Positions 1 through 5,191 of a DNA stretch of 6,081 bases are shown here, piece by piece. Both the position numbers and the translations under genes were made by a program. The stretch is from positions 1-6,081 of the forward strand of contig SDNV01000151.1 of assembly GCA_004524515.1 (NCBI GenBank), given 5' to 3'. Within the stretch, counting starts at the first letter, position 1, and each line of letters begins with the position of its first letter. This DNA comes from Promethearchaeota archaeon (lineage in GTDB: Archaea > Asgardarchaeota > Lokiarchaeia > Sigynarchaeales > SOKP01). Under the pieces are notes generated by a model, which saw only the letters and a program-made list of their open reading frames with translations, ran no database searches and had not been told where the DNA came from.

Positions 1-1
1 C

Positions 2-538
2 AAGAGGGAGAAGAATTCTTCTCAAATCGAAAAAGAAACGAAAAAATGGGTATATAAACTCCAGAGCCGCTTAAAACGGAGAAAACTGGAATTTAATCCT
101 CAGAACATTAAATGGCAGCAGCCATCGTTCAACCAAAGTCTCGTGGAAATTTGGCAGCAATGGATTCGATTAGTAAGTTCTTATAGTGAAGGCTTGTACC
201 GGGCTTATGATGACGAGGAGTTAGAATTTACCAATAACGCTAAGGAACAGCTGTTTCATCGCAGCAAGCACCATTTTAAAGCCCTTTTAGGTCGCGAAAA
301 TGTTGCCCGAGCGTTTTTAAACCACGGAAGCTTGCATGTCCAGCTATTAGATATCGATTTTACGAGAAAAAACGTTTCAAACGTGCTTTTGGCATGCGAA
401 ACCCCACTTATTGAAGCCCAACGGAAAGAATTTAACGCACAATATGCAACAGTGAGACGCACGTGGAGAATTAGAGAAAACGATACGGGAAACTTCACCC
501 AATTTAAAACAAATCTAATACAACTAGAGCGGCCCTAA
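2..538 (+). CDS. DDE-type transposase, C-terminal part (runs off the left edge)
   Basis: The reading frame is open from base 2 to the TAA at 536-538, so this is the last 178 residues of a longer protein. A GTG at 143 is in frame but is probably internal, because coding continues upstream without a stop. The core W-Q-Q-W...SSYSEGLY followed by EFTNNAKEQLF and KHHFKALLGR matches the pattern at the end of many DDE transposases, where a TNNxxE motif supplies the last catalytic acid. Here that glutamate is encoded at 245-247. The Lys/Arg-rich residues around it fit DNA contact. The family would move an insertion sequence by cut-and-paste chemistry, but the two catalytic aspartates lie outside the window. 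G+C is about 43% in a sampled line, well above the next gene, which suggests a recently acquired element. No terminal inverted repeat can be assigned because the left end is not visible. The IS family is uncertain; a transposase-like assignment is fairly sure. Confidence 0.7.
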   Translation, partial: KREKNSSQIEKETKKWVYKLQSRLKRRKLEFNPQNIKWQQPSFNQSLVEIWQQWIRLVSSYSEGLYRAYDDEELEFTNNAKEQLFHRSKHHFKALLGRENVARAFLNHGSLHVQLLDIDFTRKNVSNVLLACETPLIEAQRKEFNAQYATVRRTWRIRENDTGNFTQFKTNLIQLERP

Positions 539-570
539 TCTATTTTGTCGAGTGAGTGGGGTTTGACATT

Positions 571-610
571 AAAGAAAAAAAAGAAAAAAATAGTTGCTAT
601 TCAAAAAAAA
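571..610 (-). terminator. Hairpin plus T-tracts downstream of the short minus-strand ORF
   Basis: Read on the minus strand after the stop codon at 615-617, the RNA has eight Ts (610-603), then a weak 5-bp stem AATAG-caa-CTATT (601-589), then a long T-rich run reaching 571. Archaeal termination depends mainly on T-tracts, so this is a credible end for the minus-strand transcript. On the plus strand the same bases are just a purine run after the transposase and would not terminate it. The stem is short, so the T-tracts carry most of the weight. Confidence 0.4.
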
Positions 611-614
611 TCAC

Positions 615-737
615 TTATGGGCCTCCTTGGCACCCCGAAGGAAAAATCTCGGCAAATCCTAATTGTGAGATCTGAAATAATGCGAGAATAGCTAATATAG
701 TTGTCATTAAGGTAAGCAATTTATATTTTAACTTCAT
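615..737 (-). CDS. Putative short secreted peptide (40 residues) with signal sequence
   Basis: Minus-strand ATG at 737-735 and TAA at 617-615 give 40 residues. The N-terminus MKLKYK is basic. It is followed by a hydrophobic stretch of about 20 residues (LLTLMTTILAILALF, then QISQLGFA) and a signal-peptidase-like site G-F-A before E30. Cleavage there would leave an 11-residue peptide, EIFPSGCQGGP, with one cysteine. PSGC is a poor lipobox because the -3 position is proline, so a lipoprotein is unlikely. GAGG (749-746) lies 8 bases before the ATG, a TATA-like TTTAAATA (794-787) sits further upstream, and T-tracts follow the stop. It is divergent from the large gene at 902. Alternatives are the truncated 5' end of a longer secreted-protein gene broken by the neighbouring mobile element, or a chance ORF. 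I recognise no family. Confidence 0.45.
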   Translation of the reverse strand: MKLKYKLLTLMTTILAILALFQISQLGFAEIFPSGCQGGP

Positions 738-745
738 TTTACATT

Positions 746-749
746 CCTC
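746..749 (-). promoter_or_regulatory. Ribosome binding site GAGG of the short secreted-peptide ORF
   Basis: GAGG on the minus strand, 8 bases before the ATG at 737. It complements the conserved 3' end of 16S rRNA and fixes this ATG, rather than the internal Met11, as the start. Confidence 0.45.
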
Positions 750-751
750 GT

Positions 752-814
752 ATCTGTTTGTAACGTAACTCATTTAATAGTTCAACTATTTAAAGTACGA
801 TTCTTGTTACAGAT
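752..814. repeat. Nested inverted repeats over the divergent promoter region
   Basis: The inner dyad AATAGTT-c-AACTATT (776-790) is perfect for 7 bp around base 783. It resumes after one mismatch with TT/AA at 773-774 and 792-793. Outside it lie ATCTGTTTGTAAC (752-764) and GTTACAGAT (806-814). These are inverted copies that differ by a four-base insertion, and their centre falls within about two bases of the inner one. The inner dyad overlaps the TATA-like box of the minus-strand ORF, where a dimeric regulator could block or recruit the transcription machinery. The neighbouring GTAACGTAAC (760-769) is a small tandem repeat. In such AT-rich DNA the inner dyad could arise by chance; the shared centre is what makes it notable. 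Confidence 0.35.
787..794 (-). promoter_or_regulatory. TATA-like box for the short secreted-peptide ORF
   Basis: TTTAAATA on the minus strand matches the archaeal TATA consensus. A start site about 25 bases downstream would fall near 765, giving a leader of about 28 bases that contains the GAGG site. No clear purine-rich BRE precedes it. Confidence 0.35.
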
Positions 815-866
815 TTCACTTCAAATTTGTAAGAAAAGATCCAAAACCCTTATCTTGAAACATAAG

Positions 867-881
867 AAAAATTATAACTAT
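867..881 (+). promoter_or_regulatory. TATA-like promoter element of the 1188-residue gene
   Basis: An A-rich BRE-like run (GAAAA) is followed by ATTATAACTAT. The box centre near 875 predicts transcription starting close to 900, so the message would have almost no leader. This fits the lack of a usable ribosome site: the only AGGA (896-899) is just two bases from the ATG. AT-rich surroundings make false matches easy. Confidence 0.3.
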
Positions 882-901
882 AGATTTTTTAAACTAGGAT
901 A

Positions 902-3900
902 ATGGTCTTATTTCCAAATATCAATTTGCTAAAAAATATAGATATTGATATAAAATCAAATTACAGTTCATTATTTAGTGATATTAAATCTGGATTTGAA
1001 GATTTTCTTGGGATCAAATCACTTTATAATTTTAAGGTCGTTAAGGTAATGTTTGAGGATTCTAATTTTGAGGATGTAATTTTCGATTATGCTATTAAAG
1101 AAATGAAGTTAAATTCCTACTTAAAAATTAGTATTCCAGCAAAATCTGAAAAACATCTTCAATTCATCTTGTTTCGGGAAATTTTAAGGTGTTTTATTCC
1201 AAATGAATTCAGACACAATAATTCTATTAATTTAATAATTAATCAAATTGTAATGTCAGTTCTCTCCGACTTTATCGGTATTAGGGACTGGAGATTATTA
1301 ATTAGGGATAATTTAGAGCTAAGAAGATTAAGTCCTAAAGGACTTAAACTTCTAAACGATTTTGACAAATTAGAGACATTTTTTCATTATCCTGGAATTG
1401 ATACATATCCAAATCCAATACAATTCTTTTTTAATTATGTCAATAACAAACAAAATACTCTAATTCGAGAATTTGAGCGATCGTGTTTGTATATCCTTTT
1501 TAAAGATTTTGAAGAGAAATATTTTAAATTGATGATTCAAAACGATTTGATAGAAACAATAAGGATAATTATAGAAATTTTCTACAAAACAAAATATTAT
1601 AGAAGTCTATTACAATATAAAAATATTTTTCAAACTTTTAAGAATGAAGGAATCATAAATACTGAGTTAAGTCTAAGGAAATTTCTTGAGAAAATGGACT
1701 GGTTAAAATCAAATAGTTTGATTACTCCATCATATCAAATAAATTGGAATGCTATAAATAAGGCTTTAATAATTCTCAATATCTCATTTAATCCTTTAAT
1801 AGGTAATTATCTTATAAACCAAATTTTAAATAATTTCCCTTTCATCATTTCACCAAAAATTTCGTTACAAAGTTTTTGCTCTGATATTTTAATGTACTTG
1901 GTCATTCCAGTTTGCTATTTAGAAGATTTAATGGCCTTTTTAAAACATATGTTTGAAAAAAGTTACAGTCCAAGACATTTTGCTTTAATTAGAGAAGAAC
2001 AAGAACATTATGTTAACTTAAACTATTTTAAAGAAGAATTTTCCGAAAAGGGCTTTATAAATCCTAAAAATAAAAACTATAGGAAAGATCTTCTAGTGAG
2101 ATATAAATCATCATCTGAAAGCAAATTTTTTAAACCAAATTTAACATTTTTAGATTTTTTAATATTAGATAGAATTCGTTGGTTTTCAGTTCATGGGATA
2201 GGTTTTGAAAATAGAGCTGACAATTTAAAACTTTTAAAATCTGATTTATTAAATCAAATTTATTATCAGAAATCTAATATTATTGAACTAAAAGATATCT
2301 TAAAGAAAATTTACAAATCGAGTTTGTTAAAAAGAGCTTTAGTTTCAATTCTTGACAAATTTAGAGAAAAAGGATTCTTTTATTTAAAAAAAGAGTTAGA
2401 ACAAACAATTCAAAATCTTAAAACTTTAGAGGATATTATTATATTGGATGATATAAAAAGTATCGAAGAATTAAATAATTATTTAGCAACCAATTTTTAT
2501 TCACAATTAATTGAATATAACTTGTCATTTAAAAGGCAATCTAATAGAAGATTTAATATTTATGACTTAATCAAGATATATTTTAAGTCCGAGACCAAAT
2601 TTGTTAATAAAATCGAAATCTATGAAATCTGTTTAAAATTACTAAAAATTTGTTTCGATTTAAAAATTTTTGACCTGGATATAATTCGAAAAATTATTTT
2701 TGATGAGAAAATCTCTCAAACTTTATTTCACACAAAAGAGAAAAAACTCGAGAAAATTTATAATGAATATCAAGCCCAAGATATCACATCTAAAATAGTA
2801 GATTCAGTTATCGAAAGATTACTAGAATTAAATCCCCCCGTTATATATCCAATTTTGATAAATACAATTATAACAAAAAATTTTGAAAAGGATTATTTAC
2901 AGTTGATATTTAAAAAATCCGAAAAAGCATATAAGGCTCTATCAGGAATAATTCTCTATTTCCCTCGTGTTCTCATTTATCACGTAAAAGATATTTTTTC
3001 AGGAAATACATATTATTATGTTGAAATATCAACTCCTGCATTGAAATCGAAGGAACTTATGCTTTTCATTTCGATATTATACAATCTCTTTAAAGATGAC
3101 CTTATATATTTGAAGAATCATATATGGAGTGGATTTATTACAAGATTTTCTACAAGAGACTTTTATGATTTCGAAAAAAAAGAGTTTTTTTACACAGAAG
3201 CGCTTTATGTCCAATATTTAGCTTATGTAGAATCTCTACTTCAAAATAATTATAAGAGCATCTCTTACAAAAAATTTACATGGTCTGATTTATTTTGGTT
3301 GAAATCAGGTGACATTTCAGATTTAGTAAAAATGGTAAACAGACGCAAATCGAAAGAAAAAATATTTTTTGAGTTTGAGATTTTATTAGAACTTGAAAAT
3401 TTCTTTTCGAATATGAATCCATATATTCTCAATAAAGAAGAATTTACAAAACTAAAAGACAAACTTTTTTTCCAAAATTTTATCAAATCAATCAGTTTTA
3501 TTCCTGCTTTCCGTAAATTTAATCTCTCACAGTTTGTATCCTATTGTGTATTTAATGATATGAATCAAGTTGAATTTAATTCATTTTTAATAGAAAACCT
3601 TTTAAAAATCGAATATCCTGCTTGTCTTGACAGTACGATTCCTATTTTATCATTTTGTGTTTTACCTCAAAATGAGCTAAATCAATCTTTTTTAAAACCA
3701 TTTAATACTCCAGATAAAAATATTCGAGAATATTGTGGATTTTTTATCAAAGAGATTATCTTGCTATTCCATTTTCAACTGAACTTTACTCCAGAAGGCT
3801 TGGATTATGATAGTTCAATCTTTAAAGAACATCTACAGAATGTTCTATTTAACAAGAAGTACCAATTTAACACACCCAATGATATTATATACAATTTCAG

Positions 3901-4468
3901 TGATAAGGAAAATGAATCTAAATTTAGACTAGATTCTCCTGAATATTCGGATCTTTGTGAAATTTTTGATTTTAAACCCATTGATATCAAATCCTATATT
4001 GGAACTAAAAAAGTAAAAACCGTCGAAAGAATCCAGAACCTTCTGAAAAAAAACCTCATTTTTCCGTATATCAAGCTTAAAAATTTAGGTTTCCAAGAAA
4101 ATATTTACTTTTTCATTCCTAATTTAAATCAAGGTTCAATGGATACTCTTATAAAGATTTTTAGTTGGTTTAATTATGGTTTTATCCACAAAATTGAAGG
4201 AAATTTTTATATTCAAGGGGTTGAAGCACCGCTCGATTTTGAGTATGGGTTGATGATGGAAATTTATTTTCCAAAATGTGAACTTGCGGAATTTAAACAA
4301 CTCTTTGATTTGGTGTTTGAATACTTAGAAATCGATTATTATTTGATTTTAAAAGACTTTATAAATGGGGACATACTCGTCAAAAACCTGTATGAGGACC
4401 CCAACTTTTTTGATACTCACCATCCATTGCGAAATGTTAAAAATGATGGTAAAGATGATAATAAATAG
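902..4468 (+). CDS. Very large uncharacterised protein (1188 residues), Asgard-type
   Basis: The function is unknown. The ATG at 902 is just downstream of a TATA-like box and the TAG ends at 4468. The protein is rich in Lys, Ile, Leu, Phe, Tyr and Asn and reads as mostly amphipathic helices, with no signal peptide, no clear transmembrane helix, no P-loop, no HExxH and no zinc motif. Visible landmarks are a hydrophobic helical patch near 85-125 (FREILRCFIP), RIRWFSVHG near 424, NPPVIYPILINTIITK at 644-659, WSGF followed by RDFYDFEKKEFFYTEALY near 742-770, and DIKSYIGTKK at 1028-1037. Residues 1054-1161 form a distinct C-terminal domain predicted as beta-alpha-beta-beta-alpha-beta, like ferredoxin/RAM/ACT folds. 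The tail is polar and charged. From memory, and unverified, these landmarks resemble a family of about 1200-residue Lokiarchaeal hypothetical proteins. The gene stands alone, with promoter-like and terminator-like DNA on either side. Its G+C is strikingly low (13% and 30% in two sampled lines). Confidence 0.9.
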   Translation: MVLFPNINLLKNIDIDIKSNYSSLFSDIKSGFEDFLGIKSLYNFKVVKVMFEDSNFEDVIFDYAIKEMKLNSYLKISIPAKSEKHLQFILFREILRCFIPNEFRHNNSINLIINQIVMSVLSDFIGIRDWRLLIRDNLELRRLSPKGLKLLNDFDKLETFFHYPGIDTYPNPIQFFFNYVNNKQNTLIREFERSCLYILFKDFEEKYFKLMIQNDLIETIRIIIEIFYKTKYYRSLLQYKNIFQTFKNEGIINTELSLRKFLEKMDWLKSNSLITPSYQINWNAINKALIILNISFNPLIGNYLINQILNNFPFIISPKISLQSFCSDILMYLVIPVCYLEDLMAFLKHMFEKSYSPRHFALIREEQEHYVNLNYFKEEFSEKGFINPKNKNYRKDLLVRYKSSSESKFFKPNLTFLDFLILDRIRWFSVHGIGFENRADNLKLLKSDLLNQIYYQKSNIIELKDILKKIYKSSLLKRALVSILDKFREKGFFYLKKELEQTIQNLKTLEDIIILDDIKSIEELNNYLATNFYSQLIEYNLSFKRQSNRRFNIYDLIKIYFKSETKFVNKIEIYEICLKLLKICFDLKIFDLDIIRKIIFDEKISQTLFHTKEKKLEKIYNEYQAQDITSKIVDSVIERLLELNPPVIYPILINTIITKNFEKDYLQLIFKKSEKAYKALSGIILYFPRVLIYHVKDIFSGNTYYYVEISTPALKSKELMLFISILYNLFKDDLIYLKNHIWSGFITRFSTRDFYDFEKKEFFYTEALYVQYLAYVESLLQNNYKSISYKKFTWSDLFWLKSGDISDLVKMVNRRKSKEKIFFEFEILLELENFFSNMNPYILNKEEFTKLKDKLFFQNFIKSISFIPAFRKFNLSQFVSYCVFNDMNQVEFNSFLIENLLKIEYPACLDSTIPILSFCVLPQNELNQSFLKPFNTPDKNIREYCGFFIKEIILLFHFQLNFTPEGLDYDSSIFKEHLQNVLFNKKYQFNTPNDIIYNFSDKENESKFRLDSPEYSDLCEIFDFKPIDIKSYIGTKKVKTVERIQNLLKKNLIFPYIKLKNLGFQENIYFFIPNLNQGSMDTLIKIFSWFNYGFIHKIEGNFYIQGVEAPLDFEYGLMMEIYFPKCELAEFKQLFDLVFEYLEIDYYLILKDFINGDILVKNLYEDPNFFDTHHPLRNVKNDGKDDNK

Positions 4469-4533
4469 GATTTAGGCAAAATAGTAATCCTTAAAATAAA
4501 AACTCTCGAAGTATTAGCGTTTTGCAGTAAAAT

Positions 4534-4575
4534 ATCAAGAGTAATACGGTGAATCTTGATGAATTAGACTTTTTT
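4534..4575 (+). terminator. Hairpin and T-run downstream of the large gene
   Basis: ATCAAGA (4534-4540) pairs with TCTTGAT (4554-4560), a perfect 7-bp stem with a 13-base loop, and six Ts follow at 4570-4575. It lies 65 bases after the stop. GTATTA (4511-4516) could instead pair with TAATAC (4542-4547), giving a competing fold. The nine-base gap between stem and Ts is long for an intrinsic terminator, though archaeal termination needs mainly the T-tract. Confidence 0.35.
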
Positions 4576-4592
4576 ATATTTAATCTCAATTA

Positions 4593-4615
4593 GAAATTTA
4601 TAACTATTAAATTTC
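4593..4615. repeat. 8-bp inverted repeat in the spacer
   Basis: GAAATTTA (4593-4600) and TAAATTTC (4608-4615) are perfect inverted copies around a 7-base loop. The loop region contains TTATAACTAT (4598-4607), identical over 10 bases to the TATA-like element at 872-881 upstream of the large gene. It could be a transcript-end hairpin, a regulator site, or chance in AT-rich DNA. Confidence 0.3.
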
Positions 4616-4657
4616 CTCGATTCTACGGGAAAATATTTTTTGAGCGTGTATCACGGA

Positions 4658-4687
4658 TTTTTTTTTCCTATTTAAAGGGTTTTTTTT
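4658..4687 (+). terminator. Two long T-tracts before the zinc-ribbon gene
   Basis: Nine Ts (4658-4666) and eight Ts (4680-4687) flank CCTATTTAAAGGG. T-tracts of this length are the main archaeal termination signal and would separate the large gene's transcript from the downstream cluster. Apart from these, the two hairpins and a TATA-like box, I see no gene in 4469-4743 on either strand. Confidence 0.4.
4667..4678 (+). promoter_or_regulatory. TATA-like element upstream of the zinc-ribbon gene
   Basis: CCTATTTAAAGG contains an archaeal TATA-like TATTTAAA (4669-4676). A start about 25 bases downstream would be near 4698, leaving a leader of roughly 46 bases before the ATG at 4744. It sits between two T-tracts. 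A second candidate inside the ORF (4755-4764) competes with it. Confidence 0.3.
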
Positions 4688-4743
4688 ACTAAAATCACAA
4701 ATCATAAAATGTCATCTCGAAGCTTTTCCTCTATAATTAGACT

Positions 4744-5007
4744 ATGACCCAAAACCTTATAAGGATTAGTCTTGCACAAAGTAAAACTATGACACCAAAG
4801 GCAATCGAGTTTGAACAAAAAAACTATCGATGTCCAAGGTGTGGGAGGGCCAAAATTTTAGATCGCAATGAAATGATACAATGTATCGCTTGCGGTTTAG
4901 AATTTGATAAGAGTGATTTAGAAAGGTTCAAAGAAGAGGATATTCTTGCGATATCCGAAAAACAGGGAATTATAAAGGTATTACTTGATGAGTTATCAAT
5001 TGATTGA
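4744..5007 (+). CDS. Small zinc-ribbon protein (87 or 72 residues)
   Basis: The protein carries one four-cysteine zinc ribbon: CPRCG at Cys30/Cys33 and CIACG at Cys47/Cys50, spaced C-x2-C-x13-C-x2-C. This is the fold used by archaeal transcription, replication and RNA-processing factors to bind one Zn2+ and contact nucleic acid or protein. After it comes a charged helical tail (residues 54-87, FDKSDLERFKEEDILAISE). It is probably cytoplasmic; the partner is unknown. No ribosome site precedes the ATG at 4744. A second in-frame ATG at 4789 (Met16, MTPKAIEF) has a palindromic TATA-like CCTTATAAGG about 29 bases ahead and could start a leaderless 72-residue form that keeps all four cysteines. The start is therefore uncertain. 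Its 3' end overlaps a small ORF that abuts the kleisin gene, so a role in the same chromosome-related operon is possible but inferred only from position. Confidence 0.8.
   Translation: MTQNLIRISLAQSKTMTPKAIEFEQKNYRCPRCGRAKILDRNEMIQCIACGLEFDKSDLERFKEEDILAISEKQGIIKVLLDELSID
4755..4764 (+). promoter_or_regulatory. Palindromic TATA-like box inside the 5' end of the zinc-ribbon ORF
   Basis: CCTTATAAGG is a perfect 10-bp palindrome with a TATA core. Its centre is about 29 bases before the in-frame ATG at 4789, about the right distance for leaderless transcription from that codon. If used, the annotated N-terminal 15 residues would not be translated. Confidence 0.3.
4974..4978 (+). promoter_or_regulatory. 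Possible ribosome binding site AAAGG for the ORF at 4988
   Basis: AAAGG lies 9 bases before the ATG at 4988, inside the end of the zinc-ribbon gene. The same sequence at the same distance precedes the kleisin ATG. It favours ATG 4988 over the TTG at 4985 as the start. Confidence 0.35.
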
Positions 5008-5191
5008 TCCACAAGTAATATTCTTTATTTTTCCCTCAATTTTTTGGGTTCAATTTTTTTACCGAAATCTCGATATTAAACTAAGAAAATTGTTTTTCGA
5101 ATCAAAAAATTTAAAATTCGATAATTTAATGAATGATATAAGCACGAATTATTATCGAATGCATGCTTTTCCTAAAGGCATTAGAAAATGA
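4988..5191 (+). CDS. Possible small protein of unknown function (67 residues)
   Basis: I do not recognise it. The ATG at 4988 (or TTG at 4985, one residue longer) overlaps the last 20 bases of the zinc-ribbon gene. The TGA at 5189-5191 overlaps the kleisin ATG in the classic ATGA arrangement. AAAGG sits 9 bases upstream of the ATG. The N-terminal third is hydrophobic and aromatic (PQVIFFIFPSIFWVQFF, roughly residues 7-23), perhaps one membrane segment. The rest is polar and basic (LDIKLRKLFFESKNLKF and a Tyr/Asn-rich end). For it: the frame exactly fills the gap between two genes, with a ribosome site and coupled stop/start. Against it: a 180-base AT-rich spacer can stay open by chance, T-runs alone yield many Phe codons, and there is no family match. 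Treat as tentative. Confidence 0.4.
   Translation: MSYQLIDPQVIFFIFPSIFWVQFFYRNLDIKLRKLFFESKNLKFDNLMNDISTNYYRMHAFPKGIRK
5174..5178 (+). promoter_or_regulatory. Ribosome binding site AAAGG of the kleisin gene
   Basis: AAAGG lies 9 bases before the ATG at 5188. An in-frame TAG at 5182-5184 rules out any earlier start, so 5188 is well supported. Confidence 0.45.

Noticed and set aside
143..145. GTG as the start of a 131-residue protein
   Set aside because: The frame is open upstream to the window edge with transposase-like basic sequence, so the gene begins outside the window.
256..498. 80-codon minus-strand ORF opposite the transposase
   Set aside because: It lies wholly antisense to a frame with transposase motifs that is open through the left edge; it has no motif or ribosome site of its own.
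849..866. CTTAT...ATAAG hairpin before the large gene
   Set aside because: Only 5 bp in AT-rich DNA with no T-run or relation to a start; likely chance.
3265..3486. 73-codon minus-strand ORF inside the large gene
   Set aside because: Ser/Phe/Lys-rich antisense shadow of a continuous 1188-codon frame; no signals support it.
3805..3990. 61-codon minus-strand ORF inside the large gene
   Set aside because: Antisense to the large gene's well-behaved frame, with Ser/Leu-rich content typical of reversed Asp/Glu/Lys codons.
4755..4764. CCTTATAAGG as a eukaryotic CArG (SRF) box
   Set aside because: It matches CC(A/T)6GG, but no MADS-box regulation is expected in an archaeon; a TATA-like reading is simpler.
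4824..5012. 62-codon minus-strand ORF opposite the zinc-ribbon gene
   Set aside because: The opposite strand carries a clear four-cysteine ribbon, so this is a shadow.
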